Assembly (NCBI GenBank): GCA_910576985.1
Contig: CAJTLA010000003.1
Span: 1-49,213 of the forward strand
DNA length: 49,213 nt
DNA from: an uncultured Bacilli bacterium
GTDB lineage: Bacteria > Bacillota_I > Bacilli_A > RF39 > UBA660
Direction: 5' to 3'
Both the position numbers and the translations under genes were made by a program. Shown here piece by piece: positions 7,784 to 16,897 of the stretch; position 1 is the stretch's first letter, and each line of letters opens with the position of its first letter. The notes beneath the pieces are model-generated. The model ran no database searches. It saw nothing but the letters and a program-made list of their open reading frames with translations, and had not been told where the DNA came from.

Positions 7784-9745
7784 TCATTCTGAAATATTTT
7801 TTTTAAACCCAAAATATGTCGCCAAAAAATAAATCATATATATCACTAGAAAAATTCCCAAATTAAAAACATAATACCCCAAATACTCCATATCATTACT
7901 CAAAGCAATTTTAAACAATTGATTCATTGAAACAATCGTACAAAAAGAAATAACAATAGGATAAATCAATGGAAAAATAAAAAATATCAATAACTGCTTT
8001 CTAACCGTTTTATATAATTGCTCTTGCCGTTCTCCCAGTTGAAATAATACCCTATAACGATATTGATATTTGGTAGAATCACTCAACTGTTGTATCGCCA
8101 AAATAGTACCTACAACCGCAATAAAAATAAACGCTATATAAAAACAGATAAATGAAGTAATTGTCATAAAACCATTATATAAAGCCTCTTCCTTCCCACG
8201 AACAGTAACACTAGACAATGGATAACAGATTGTATATCCCGCCTCTGCTTCTTCACACAAATCTGGTTGCTTCACCTTCACCAGCTCATCATAAAAGACT
8301 TCCGTTGTTTTCTCTTTGGTATCCACCACCAAATGATGTGTCACTGGCTCTAACCCTTGAATCGCATCATCAGGAACCACTATCACATAACCATATCCAA
8401 CACCCCAAGCATATGTATATTTTTTGGTAACATATGATTTCTGTTGTAATGTGATCCCATTTGACAATGTAATTTTTTTGAGTGAATCAATAGATAGTTT
8501 ATCTTTTAACTCCTTCGTAGAATGCAACAAATACTCATCACTATTTAACGTAACAGGTTCCATTCCTCTCCACTTTAACAAAGTATTATAGTCACTTAAT
8601 CTCATCAATTTTTCATACCCTTGATTCCAAGTATAACCTCCATTTTGCTCGATCGTTCGAAGAAACATATCACTGGGCTCCTTATAGCCATCATAAGTAA
8701 TTGAATCCAATACTGTATAATTCTTACGAATCAGTTCCATAAATTTTGGAAGTTCTTCTTGCTCTCCATTAATACTAATATCATAAGGGGCCACTTGCTC
8801 AATTTGATATAAAAACATCCCTTTAAATAAACTAGAAACATTGAGTGAAACAAGTGCCAAGGCAATCAATAACGTCAGAGTTCCCAAAGTAACACTCATC
8901 GTTCGAGCTTTACTGCGAAAAGTTCTAGCTACAAACAAATGATCACTACCATATTTAAGATTTTTATTTTTCAAAACAGTGCTTAAAATTAAATCTGGTA
9001 ATGTAAAACAAACACCATAAATACTAATAATAATCAAACAAAAACAAAGTAATATCATTCCTAAGGAAGGATCCTCATACTTAAAATTTTGATCAAACAA
9101 AAACAAAGACAAAATTCCAACCAAAAGAAAACATACAAAAGCAATTTTTGAAAATCTTTTATTACTTACTTTTTCATTCTGTTTATCATAATATAATAAA
9201 TCATATATTTTCAGTTTCCGAATCCTTTTATAAGCGAGAAAAAGAACAAGTATATAAATAATTACAAAATAAATAAACGAAAGAAACAGTGCTTTTGCAC
9301 TAAAACCAATAGTGACAATATGATCCAATTGAAAATTATTCATGATAACAACACTGAATAGTTGACTAAATAGAAAACCAATTGGAAGAGAAATTAAAAA
9401 AGCCATAAACCCCAACAACAAATTTTCTACAATAAAAACTTGTGAAATATTTCTCTTTTTAATCCCTAAAATCATATAAGTTCCAAATTCTTTACTACGT
9501 TTTGTAAACATAAAACGAACAGTATAATTAATCAAAAAACAAATAATAAAGACAATCACAATATTTACAGCAAACATCACATACCGAAAATTTGACATAA
9601 TACTACTAAGTTCAATTACTTCTTTTGAATAAGAAATTAATCCTAAAGCAAATAGAAAAGAAAAAGAAAAAATCACAGTAATTAAATAGACAATATAATC
9701 TTTAATACTTCTTTTCGCATTTCGGACAGAAAGTTTACTTAACAT
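7784..9745 (-). CDS. BceB-like ABC transporter permease (module 1)
   Basis: A 653-residue FtsX/MacB-like permease with the BceB layout: a first helix after LSVRNAKRSIKDY, a helix cluster to about residue 310, a large extracellular domain between about 315 and 520, and three final helices. In this family the extracellular domain recognises antimicrobial peptides or their lipid II-cycle targets and the permease signals to the paired kinase. The start overlaps the ATPase gene end by eleven bases, and GGAGGAGATTTCAATC precedes the ATG. The specific drug cannot be told from sequence. Confidence 0.88.
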   Translation of the reverse strand: MLSKLSVRNAKRSIKDYIVYLITVIFSFSFLFALGLISYSKEVIELSSIMSNFRYVMFAVNIVIVFIICFLINYTVRFMFTKRSKEFGTYMILGIKKRNISQVFIVENLLLGFMAFLISLPIGFLFSQLFSVVIMNNFQLDHIVTIGFSAKALFLSFIYFVIIYILVLFLAYKRIRKLKIYDLLYYDKQNEKVSNKRFSKIAFVCFLLVGILSLFLFDQNFKYEDPSLGMILLCFCLIIISIYGVCFTLPDLILSTVLKNKNLKYGSDHLFVARTFRSKARTMSVTLGTLTLLIALALVSLNVSSLFKGMFLYQIEQVAPYDISINGEQEELPKFMELIRKNYTVLDSITYDGYKEPSDMFLRTIEQNGGYTWNQGYEKLMRLSDYNTLLKWRGMEPVTLNSDEYLLHSTKELKDKLSIDSLKKITLSNGITLQQKSYVTKKYTYAWGVGYGYVIVVPDDAIQGLEPVTHHLVVDTKEKTTEVFYDELVKVKQPDLCEEAEAGYTICYPLSSVTVRGKEEALYNGFMTITSFICFYIAFIFIAVVGTILAIQQLSDSTKYQYRYRVLFQLGERQEQLYKTVRKQLLIFFIFPLIYPIVISFCTIVSMNQLFKIALSNDMEYLGYYVFNLGIFLVIYMIYFLATYFGFKKNISE

Positions 9746-10505
9746 GATTGAAATCTCCTCCTAATAAAGTTTGAACATCTAAGATTTCGTTAAAGAATTC
9801 TTTTCTTGTCTTATTTCCTCTAATAATTTCATTAAATATTTTTCCATCCTTCAAAAATAAAATCCGTTTACAAAAACTTGCACTAAAAGAATCATGAGTC
9901 ACCATTAAAATAGTTGCTTGCAATTCTTCATTCATTTCCATCAACGTTTCCAACAACATTCTAGCTGATTTAGAATCCAATGCCCCAGTTGGCTCATCCG
10001 CTAAAATAAGAGTTGGATGATTAATAAGGGCTCTTGCACACGCACAACGTTGCTTTTGACCTCCTGACACTTCATATGGAAACTTTTTTAAAATATCTTG
10101 AATCCCTAATTTTTTAGCAATCATCATAACACGATCTTCTATTTCTTTTGCCTTCACTCGATTCATAATTAAAGATAAAGCAATATTTTCTTCAATAGTC
10201 AAAGTATCTAACAAATTAAAATCTTGAAATACAAATCCTAATCGTTCTCTCCTAAAATCAGACAAATCATTTTCTGGAATTTTAGTAATATCTTTTCCAT
10301 CGATGCAAATAGTTCCACTTGTTACTTGATCAACAGTAGAAATACAATTCAGCAATGTCGTTTTCCCACTTCCACTTGCTCCCATAATTGCTACAAATTC
10401 ACCTTCTTGCACATAAAACGTAATTCCACATACTGCCTTAGTCATAACACCTTGAAAACTTCCATAATATTTTTTAACATTTTCTACTTTTAAAACGTGA
10501 TTCAT
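9735..10505 (-). CDS. BceA-like ABC transporter ATPase (module 1)
   Basis: A 256-residue ATPase of the MacB/LolD/BceA group. Walker A is GASGSGKT (42-49), the Q-loop lies in FQDFNLLD, the signature is SGGQKQR, Walker B is LILADEPTGALDS, and the switch His lies in VTHD. It ends with a tail extension common in BceA proteins (EIIRGNKTRKEFFNEILD). It pairs with the overlapping permease to form the resistance and sensing complex. GAAGAGGGG precedes the start. The first bases overlap a small membrane-protein gene by 32 bases. Confidence 0.92.
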   Translation of the reverse strand: MNHVLKVENVKKYYGSFQGVMTKAVCGITFYVQEGEFVAIMGASGSGKTTLLNCISTVDQVTSGTICIDGKDITKIPENDLSDFRRERLGFVFQDFNLLDTLTIEENIALSLIMNRVKAKEIEDRVMMIAKKLGIQDILKKFPYEVSGGQKQRCACARALINHPTLILADEPTGALDSKSARMLLETLMEMNEELQATILMVTHDSFSASFCKRILFLKDGKIFNEIIRGNKTRKEFFNEILDVQTLLGGDFNHVK

Positions 10506-10656
10506 ATAATCCCCTCTTCCTGAAAAACATAGTTCTCATCAAATGAATAATCGAAATCAATACAATGAAAAACAAAACTGGCACTATAATCGTCATCCAC
10601 AATATAGTCAGTACAATTCCAGATAAGAAAAACCAAATATCCATAAAACTACTCAT
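10474..10656 (-). CDS. Small membrane protein leading the module 1 operon
   Basis: A 60-residue protein with two hydrophobic stretches that together span about residues 6-40 and a basic tail (RTMFFRKRGLYESRFKSRKC). The ATG at 10656 has a good AAGGGAG site; a longer in-frame ATG upstream lies in the promoter and is unlikely. It is the first gene after the candidate module 1 promoter and overlaps the ATPase gene by 32 bases, so both are translated from one transcript. I do not recognise the family. A role in tuning the transporter or kinase in the membrane is conceivable but only inferred from position. Confidence 0.6.
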   Translation of the reverse strand: MSSFMDIWFFLSGIVLTILWMTIIVPVLFFIVLISIIHLMRTMFFRKRGLYESRFKSRKC

Positions 10657-10681
10657 CTGTTTCTCCCTTCTGACAATCCAA

Positions 10682-10724
10682 TTATATAATATTGGAGCAA
10701 AAAAAAACATTACAATTTTGTTAG
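10682..10724 (-). promoter_or_regulatory. Module 1 promoter with BceR-type operator
   Basis: Minus-strand TAACA-AAAT-TGTAA (10723-10710) matches the BceR-type inverted repeat TNACA-N4-TGTAA. It directly abuts a poor -35 (TGTTTT), followed by 17 bases and TATAAT. A weak -35 next to an activator site is expected for a response-regulator-dependent promoter. Confidence 0.7.
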
Positions 10725-10745
10725 AAAAAAAGAGTCATCGACTCT
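10724..10745 (-). terminator. Terminator after the two-domain protein
   Basis: On the minus strand AGAGTC and GACTCT pair around GAT and are followed by seven T residues. It ends transcription of the gene at 10766-11422 immediately before the module 1 operator. Confidence 0.85.
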
Positions 10746-10765
10746 TATATATAACTTATGATGTT

Positions 10766-11422
10766 TTATCTAGCTTTTCCTTTTCCTTCCATTTCTGCCA
10801 TTTTAACGCTATATCCTAACATTTCTAATTGCGCAGTCACCAAACCCATTTGGTCTTTTGGTGTATATCCTTTTGCCTCTGGAACAGAATAAATCACATT
10901 CCCATTTAGATCTTGAATTTCTTCTACAGCTTCACTTTCCCCTACAAATGGAATAATATTATTATTAAGTGTCATTCGGTCATTTGGAACTACTTCTGTT
11001 AAAACTCCCTCATATGGTACTTCCACACCATATCTCCAAGATTTTGCTCTTACATGAGTTCCAATTCTAGATTCTAAAGCATCAAAATCAACAATTTTAA
11101 CTGCTGGTTTCACTTCTGACACAGGAGTCGCAGTTACCTCTGATTCCTGGACATTAGAATTTCTGAATTCCACTGGCACTACTCCAGGGTTCGCAAAAAC
11201 CGTCTTTCCATTACTCATAAGCTTAATTTCTGAAATTGCGATAATCCCATTATCAAATGGAATATTCAAATCATCTATAATAACGCTTTCATAGTCAACA
11301 ACCTCAATTAATTTTCCTTGTTTTTCAAATTCCTTTCCTTTAGCCCATACAGTACAAAAAACCTCTTGTCCTTTTTTACTTTTTAAAATTTCAAACATCA
11401 TATCTGCTAAGTCTGCACTCAT
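10766..11422 (-). CDS. Hypothetical protein with two related beta-rich domains
   Basis: This 218-residue protein has two similar halves joined by a Thr/Ser/Glu/Val/Pro-rich linker (about 100-108). Each half follows the plan: a helical lead-in (FEILKSKKGQEV; FDALESRIGTHV), a charged strand with a W (VWAKGKEF; KSWRYGVEVPY), a G-x-L-x-E-V-V strand (GKLIEVVDYESV; GVLTEVVPNDRM), then NIPF/IIPF and a final VFANP/IYSVP. It is an internal duplication, probably small beta-barrels, with no signal peptide or helices in membrane. The family is not recognised. It lies between the two Bce modules but has its own ribosome binding site and terminator. Confidence 0.7.
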   Translation of the reverse strand: MSADLADMMFEILKSKKGQEVFCTVWAKGKEFEKQGKLIEVVDYESVIIDDLNIPFDNGIIAISEIKLMSNGKTVFANPGVVPVEFRNSNVQESEVTATPVSEVKPAVKIVDFDALESRIGTHVRAKSWRYGVEVPYEGVLTEVVPNDRMTLNNNIIPFVGESEAVEEIQDLNGNVIYSVPEAKGYTPKDQMGLVTAQLEMLGYSVKMAEMEGKGKAR

Positions 11423-11584
11423 ATATTCATCCTCTTTTCTATCTTAACATCATCACTTTAACATAAATAATCGAAAAAATCAAGCAATTCCTTATGTAAA
11501 TGAAAAGCCAATGTCTATAAAAATAGTATTCTCAAAAAAACAATATTAATACTTTATAAAGACAAAAACATCTCTCGATGTTTC

Positions 11585-13657
11585 TTATCTTCTTTCTTTT
11601 ATAATATTCTTACTACACCAATAAGTAATCATAAAATACCCTCCATAAATAATTACCATAAATAACGCAGTCATCACAATAGACGGTAACAATCCTTTAT
11701 TTCCAAACACAGACAAAATGTAATTAGAAAATATAATTCCAAAAATAGAATGCAAAATAGCAATCACTAATGGGAACAAAAAGAATATTCCAATTTGACG
11801 AAATAACGCCTGATGAATCATTTTCTCACTCACACCAATCTTTCGTAACATTTGAAATCGCTCCTTATTATCAGTACTTTCAGACAACTCTTTTAAAGCT
11901 AATATCGCAGCACTACTCATCAAAAAAATAATTCCTAAATATAAACCAATAAACGTTACCATTGCTCCCAAACCAACACTCGCTTCATACAAATAACGTT
12001 TTGTAGAACCTTCTAAACCTGTATATTTTACATATTCATGATTCTCCATATCATTTCTCACAAAAGATTCTATTCGTTCTTTTTCAGAATCCGTTTGCCC
12101 ACGATAATTCGCAGTAATAATGCTATCACTGACAATCAGTTTTTCTACTGCTCGATCAGGAACCACAAAGAAACCAATATTTGCACGTGTACCATTCATA
12201 TAAACAAACCCATCTTCACAAGTCTCAAACTTTGGATAATATTTTTGTTCAGATAAAACAATTGGTGTATTTCGTTTCAAAGCCTCATTCCGTATCTTCA
12301 CAAATTCTTGATAATCAGCAACTAAAAGGTACTCATCATCATCAAGCGTATACGTTTTTCTTCCATAAAGTTTCATCAATTGATTATAATCACTTAACCT
12401 CACAAAAGTCTCTACACTATTAAACTCCAAAAATGGATATTTTTTAAAAACCTCTTCATAATACGAACCCAACGTATCAGAAAGTAATAATTCACTTTTA
12501 TAAATATCAAATTCTACTACATCTGTTAAATTTTCCTCTATTGAAAAATCTAACTTTTGCAAAGTTTCTCTTAATGAAATTTTAGAATCCTCAATCATAT
12601 TAACATGATATTTAAAAGACAACTTATCAACTTGCTCTTCAGTCAAATTCAACGCCTTTGAAAATTGAATATCTACAGGTGCTAACGACTTTAAATTAGA
12701 AGTCATTGAATTCTTAATCGACAAAGCAGAAGACAATACACAAATCGTAATAAATAACATCAGACAGATCATAGAACTCGAAAAAAGAGTCGTGTTGATC
12801 TTACTACTAATCTGACGAAATGTAAAACTATTTAATCCTTTATAATATTGTTTTCTTAATCGAGTAGCAAGTCCTAAAAGAAGCCCTGACATTGACCAAA
12901 ACAAAAGAAATGTACCCAACGTTCCTAAAATAATTGGCTTAAAAATGGCAGAAGCATCAGAAAGTTGTTTCACACCACCAGTAACCAAATAATAAGCATA
13001 TCCTAGCATGAAAGCAGATAAAATAAATACAATCAAGCAAAGAATTGAATTCTTAAGTTTTACTCGTTCACTTTTCTTACTTGCATGTAACAAATCAATC
13101 AACTTACACTTACTAATATTAATAGTATTAAATATCATCACAAGCAAATACATAATTCCAAAATAAATCAATGTTTTCACAAAAGCACTACTAGAAAAAG
13201 TAAACGTAAACTGTGTCAAATCTGCCTCAAACATATTCGCTACTAACAAACTCATTAATTGAGAAAGTACGATCCCAAATCCAAGCCCAACCGCCAATGA
13301 AATTAGACCAATCAGAAAAGTCTCAAAAAACAAAATCATAGAAATCTTTCGCTTGCTCATCCCCAAAGTCAAATAAATTCCAAATTCCTTCTTTCTTCGT
13401 TTAATCAAAAAACGAGAAGCATAAATAATTAAAAAACCTAAAATAAACGAAACAAAAACACTAACTCCAGATAAAATATTTGTCATTAATTGAATAATAT
13501 CTCTCGTATCTTTTGTTACATTTAACAAAACAGTTTGACTTTCAATCGAATTAAATACATAAAAAATAGCAACTCCCAAAATCAAAGTAAAAAAATAAAT
13601 AGCATAATCTTTCATACTTTTCTTAATATTTTTTAAAGACAACTTAAAGAGCATCAT
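11585..13657 (-). CDS. BceB-like ABC transporter permease (module 2)
   Basis: A 690-residue permease of the same type as the module 1 protein but clearly diverged. The N-terminus KLSLKNIKKSMKDYAIYF, several N-terminal helices, an outside domain from about 325 to 550 and three C-terminal helices are visible. The segment RRKKEFGIYLTLGMSKRKIS parallels RSKEFGTYMILGIKKRNIS in module 1. It is expected to bind a peptide antibiotic or protected lipid II intermediate and pass the signal to the module kinase. The start overlaps the ATPase end by 14 bases; M1 or M2 may be used. Confidence 0.88.
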   Translation of the reverse strand: MMLFKLSLKNIKKSMKDYAIYFFTLILGVAIFYVFNSIESQTVLLNVTKDTRDIIQLMTNILSGVSVFVSFILGFLIIYASRFLIKRRKKEFGIYLTLGMSKRKISMILFFETFLIGLISLAVGLGFGIVLSQLMSLLVANMFEADLTQFTFTFSSSAFVKTLIYFGIMYLLVMIFNTINISKCKLIDLLHASKKSERVKLKNSILCLIVFILSAFMLGYAYYLVTGGVKQLSDASAIFKPIILGTLGTFLLFWSMSGLLLGLATRLRKQYYKGLNSFTFRQISSKINTTLFSSSMICLMLFITICVLSSALSIKNSMTSNLKSLAPVDIQFSKALNLTEEQVDKLSFKYHVNMIEDSKISLRETLQKLDFSIEENLTDVVEFDIYKSELLLSDTLGSYYEEVFKKYPFLEFNSVETFVRLSDYNQLMKLYGRKTYTLDDDEYLLVADYQEFVKIRNEALKRNTPIVLSEQKYYPKFETCEDGFVYMNGTRANIGFFVVPDRAVEKLIVSDSIITANYRGQTDSEKERIESFVRNDMENHEYVKYTGLEGSTKRYLYEASVGLGAMVTFIGLYLGIIFLMSSAAILALKELSESTDNKERFQMLRKIGVSEKMIHQALFRQIGIFFLFPLVIAILHSIFGIIFSNYILSVFGNKGLLPSIVMTALFMVIIYGGYFMITYWCSKNIIKERR

Positions 13658-14411
13658 TCAAATCCCCACCTAATAATGTTACAACATCAATAATTTTATC
13701 AAAAAACACTTTTCTAGAATCATCACCTCTATGAATTTCACTAAAAATTCTACCATCCTTAATGAAAATCACCCTACTCGCATAGCTAGCTGTAAAAGCA
13801 TCATGAGTAACCATCAAAATAGTTGCCTCCATAGCTTCATTCAAATAACCAATACGTTCTAATAACATCCTAGATGACTTAGAATCCAAAGCCCCAGTTG
13901 GCTCATCCGCCAAAATAAGTTTCGGATTTGTAATAATTGCTCTAGCAGAGGCCACCCTCTGTTTTTGACCTCCACTCATTTGATATGGATATTTATTTAA
14001 AATCCCCTGAATATCTAACTCTTTTGCTACTTTTTTAATACGAAAGTCAATCTCATTCACATTCACATTTTGAATCGATAGCGCTAATGCAATATTCTCA
14101 TAAGCAGTTAAAGTATCTAATAAATTAAAATCCTGAAAAATAAATCCTAATTCTTCTCTTCGGAAACGATTCAAATCAGAGCCTTTTAATTTCGTAATAT
14201 CTGTACCAGCTACATAAATATGACCAGATGTCACCTTATCAATCGTAGAAATACAATTCAGTAATGTTGTTTTCCCACTTCCACTTGCTCCCATAATCGC
14301 AACAAACTCTTTTTTTTCTACTTCAAAAGATAAATTGTCAATTGCTTTGGTAAGCGATGAACGACTTCCATAATATTTTTCAATCCTATCAATTTTTAAA
14401 ATTTGTTCCAT
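13644..14411 (-). CDS. BceA-like ABC transporter ATPase (module 2)
   Basis: A 255-residue ATPase with Walker A GASGSGKT, Q-loop FQDFNLLD, signature SGGQKQR, Walker B LILADEPTGALDS and VTHD switch. It closely parallels the module 1 ATPase, including the GGDxNxxx end, showing that the two modules derive from a duplication or from two related acquisitions. The ribosome binding site GAAAGGGG precedes the ATG. The gene has its own intergenic control region upstream with TTGTAAGG repeats, separating it from the kinase gene. Confidence 0.92.
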   Translation of the reverse strand: MEQILKIDRIEKYYGSRSSLTKAIDNLSFEVEKKEFVAIMGASGSGKTTLLNCISTIDKVTSGHIYVAGTDITKLKGSDLNRFRREELGFIFQDFNLLDTLTAYENIALALSIQNVNVNEIDFRIKKVAKELDIQGILNKYPYQMSGGQKQRVASARAIITNPKLILADEPTGALDSKSSRMLLERIGYLNEAMEATILMVTHDAFTASYASRVIFIKDGRIFSEIHRGDDSRKVFFDKIIDVVTLLGGDLNDAL

Positions 14412-14468
14412 AATTTAACCCCTTTCACAATCATCATAAACTAAAATTCTAATTTTGTCGTTTGTTTG

Positions 14469-14498
14469 ACCTTACAAAAACCTTACAAAATTGTAAGG
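14469..14498. promoter_or_regulatory. BceR-type operator upstream of module 2 ATPase
   Basis: A perfect 18-base palindrome, CCTTACA-AAAT-TGTAAGG, lies at 14481-14498, with another half-site ACCTTACAAA just left at 14469-14478. It fits the 7-4-7 BceR operator. It begins one base after the kinase stop and, read on the minus strand, is followed by TTTTTG, so a second role as a weak terminator for the kinase transcript is possible. The -10 of the transporter promoter is not clear; TAGAAT is the best candidate. Confidence 0.7.
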
Positions 14499-15518
14499 TT
14501 ATTTCAAAACATCATAATAGCAATTCTGAAAAAAAACAATTGATACTTTCGTATAAGACCCTTGTTTTGAATCAATCGATATCGTATGCCCTAATTTCTC
14601 ACATAAATTTTTCACAATAAAAAGTCCCATTCCAGTAGATCTCGCTTTCATTCTCCCATTATATCCAGTAAAAGATTTCTCAAACACTTTTTTTAAATCA
14701 GAAGAAGGAATCCCGATCCCATTATCCAAAACCTCTAAAACTATAGTCTCATTTTCTTCTAGAACTGTGATTTTAATATAAGAAGATTTAGAATCATCTT
14801 TATATTTAATACTATTATGAACCACTTGATTTAAAATAAAATAAAGCCACTTAGAATCAGTCATCACAGATTCCTTTTGAACATCAACAATAAAATCAAT
14901 TTGATGCTCTAAAAAATCATCTTTATTTTTAAGAGCCACATTCGAAATAACCTTCTGCAATGATACCTCATTAATAAAATAATCTTTATGAGCATTCTCA
15001 CTTCTCACATAATAAAGTACCTGTTCCACATAATCTTCAATCTTTCGTACAGATTCTATCGCCCTGATTGGAATTTCATCTTTATGATTGTGTGCAATCA
15101 ATAAAAAACTAGAAATCGGAATTTTCACCTCATGTATCCACATTTCAACATATTCTTTAAAATCATTCATTTGTAACTCAAATGATTTTACATTTTCAAT
15201 CATAGACTTATTAATATCATAAAGCGCCTGATACAACAATTCCCCCTCGTAAAAATGAGGTTGTTCTAACAATTCTAATACCAAATAACTCTGATCTAAC
15301 TGATCAATTTGTAACAACAACTTTTGATAAAAACTTTTCTTCCGAAAAAAATCAATGAAAAACAATAGTCCAAAAAAAGAAACAAACAAAATAGAAGCAA
15401 CAAAAATAAGATCAAACGGAAGCTTAAAAGCAAAATAAAGCAATAATAAAATGAAATAAAAACAAAAAAACAAAACAATCGCATATAATTTATCTTTCAA
15501 ATAATCAAAAAATTTCAT
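14499..15518 (-). CDS. Bce-type intramembrane-sensing histidine kinase (module 2)
   Basis: A 339-residue BceS-like kinase. Two closely spaced membrane helices (about 10-31 and 36-56) give almost no outside loop. The phosphoacceptor His129 is in MWIHEVKIP, with N box NQVVHNSIKY, G1 DNGIGIP and G2 GMGLFIVKNL. The start overlaps the regulator gene by four bases. The module order here is regulator-kinase then transporter, the reverse of module 1, where the transporter genes come first. Confidence 0.88.
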   Translation of the reverse strand: MKFFDYLKDKLYAIVLFFCFYFILLLLYFAFKLPFDLIFVASILFVSFFGLLFFIDFFRKKSFYQKLLLQIDQLDQSYLVLELLEQPHFYEGELLYQALYDINKSMIENVKSFELQMNDFKEYVEMWIHEVKIPISSFLLIAHNHKDEIPIRAIESVRKIEDYVEQVLYYVRSENAHKDYFINEVSLQKVISNVALKNKDDFLEHQIDFIVDVQKESVMTDSKWLYFILNQVVHNSIKYKDDSKSSYIKITVLEENETIVLEVLDNGIGIPSSDLKKVFEKSFTGYNGRMKARSTGMGLFIVKNLCEKLGHTISIDSKQGSYTKVSIVFFQNCYYDVLK

Positions 15519-16174
15519 TCTAAAATGTACCCATATCCCTTTCTGGTTTCAATCACATTTTCATACCCAATTTCCTTTAACTTCGCTCGTAATCTACTCA
15601 TATTCACGGTAAGAGCATTATCATTGATATAAAAATCACTATTCCATAAAGCAGTCATCAACTCATCTCTAGTAACAATTTTTTTTTGATGATTCACCAA
15701 ATAAGAAAACATAATCATCTCATTTTTCGTCAAAAACACTTCTGTTTTACCACGTTTTAAAATTCCATGTTCCTTATCAATCATAACATCATGATAAACC
15801 ATTTCTTCATTTTCACCCATCCGCTTAAAAATATTCGCAATCCGAAGCAATAAAATATTAGGATTATAAGGCTTCGTAATATAATCATCCGCTCCATACA
15901 TCATAGATAATAACTCATCTGCCTCTGAATTTTGACTAGTAACCATAATCACTGGAATATTCGAATTTTTTCTAATTTTTTGAAGTAACAATTCTCCATT
16001 CACATAAGGAATATGAATGTCCAATAAAATTAAATCTGGATTCAATTCCATAATTTCTTGATAAGATTCTTTAAAATTTTTCAAAACAAGAGGTTCATAA
16101 TCTGAATTTTTCAGCAATGAAAATAATTCAGAAGCAATCATTTCATCATCTTCTACAATCAATATCTTTTTCAC
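15515..16174 (-). CDS. BceR-like response regulator (module 2)
   Basis: A 219-residue OmpR-family regulator, starting MKKILIVEDDE with the acidic pocket. The phosphoacceptor Asp lies in LILLDIHIPY, Ser in MVTSQ and Lys in TKPYN, and the winged helix ends IETRKGYGYILE. I prefer the GTG at 16174 because AGAGGTG lies six bases before it; a GTG three codons earlier would sit on that site. A BceR-type operator is in its own promoter, so it may regulate itself as well as both transporter operons. Confidence 0.88.
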   Translation of the reverse strand: MKKILIVEDDEMIASELFSLLKNSDYEPLVLKNFKESYQEIMELNPDLILLDIHIPYVNGELLLQKIRKNSNIPVIMVTSQNSEADELLSMMYGADDYITKPYNPNILLLRIANIFKRMGENEEMVYHDVMIDKEHGILKRGKTEVFLTKNEMIMFSYLVNHQKKIVTRDELMTALWNSDFYINDNALTVNMSRLRAKLKEIGYENVIETRKGYGYILE

Positions 16175-16190
16175 ACAATTCACCTCTATT

Positions 16191-16234
16191 TATCATAACA
16201 CATATTTTAAGATTCTTATGTTACAATCCTGTAA
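16191..16234 (-). promoter_or_regulatory. Module 2 regulator promoter with BceR-type operator
   Basis: Minus-strand TTACA-GGAT-TGTAA (16234-16221) fits TNACA-N4-TGTAA and extends to CATTACA/TGTAACA. A poor -35 hexamer (CATAAG) directly follows, then 17 bases and TATGAT. The arrangement of operator, hexamer and spacer is the same as at the module 1 promoter. Confidence 0.65.
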
Positions 16235-16247
16235 TGTCCTATTAATA

Positions 16248-16883
16248 TTATTTCACTTTTCTAATTGGATGACGAATCACTGTTTTCAATCGTCCAGTAG
16301 CACATCTTCTAGGATCACTCAAATAAATCTCATGATGATATCGCTGTTCAGTAATATCTAACTCATATCCCTGATCTTTCATGTATCTATGCATAAATTC
16401 AATCGTAGTAGGTTCATCATCATAACTTCCAATATGCATACATTGAACACAAATTCCCTCTAAATAAGAGAAAAACTCTACCTTACTAAAATCTTGTTTT
16501 TTCTTCTTCGTTGCTTCTTCTATAGCCCAATCAAAATCCTCTTTTGTCACAAAATCAGGCAAACGAATCATGGATATAAAACACATTGCACTTTTATTAC
16601 AATAATCAATACCATCAACACCTTCTTGCCACCAGAATCCTTCTAACGGTGGAACAACAAATTCAAAAAAACCATCCATTTTATGAGTTCCTTTACCACT
16701 CATTTTTATAGTATAAGCAATTCCATATAATAAACCAATAGACTGCTTATATTCTCCATTCGAATCATTGGGATCTCCTTTTCCTCTAACAGCAATATAA
16801 TTCATTTTAGGAACTTCTATAATACTTGGTGTATCCTTTGGCATATAAAATTCCTGATATTCTTTCTTATAATCAAAAGCCAT
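16248..16883 (-). CDS. GyrI-like small-molecule-binding domain protein
   Basis: A 211-residue protein of the GyrI-like/SOUL-related family often annotated as a small-molecule-binding transcriptional-regulator-like domain. Typical features are the strand IIEVPKMNYIAVRGKGDPN, YGIAYTIKM, the WWQEG segment, VQCMHIGSYDDEPTTIEFMH and the ending RHPIRKV. It lacks a DNA-binding domain, so it is a stand-alone ligand-binding protein. The ATG at 16883 has AGAGGTG five bases upstream; earlier starts overlap the previous gene. It lies 14 bases after a flavin reductase-rubredoxin gene, likely one operon. The ligand is unknown. Confidence 0.75.
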   Translation of the reverse strand: MAFDYKKEYQEFYMPKDTPSIIEVPKMNYIAVRGKGDPNDSNGEYKQSIGLLYGIAYTIKMSGKGTHKMDGFFEFVVPPLEGFWWQEGVDGIDYCNKSAMCFISMIRLPDFVTKEDFDWAIEEATKKKKQDFSKVEFFSYLEGICVQCMHIGSYDDEPTTIEFMHRYMKDQGYELDITEQRYHHEIYLSDPRRCATGRLKTVIRHPIRKVK

Positions 16884-16897
16884 AACAACACCTCTTT

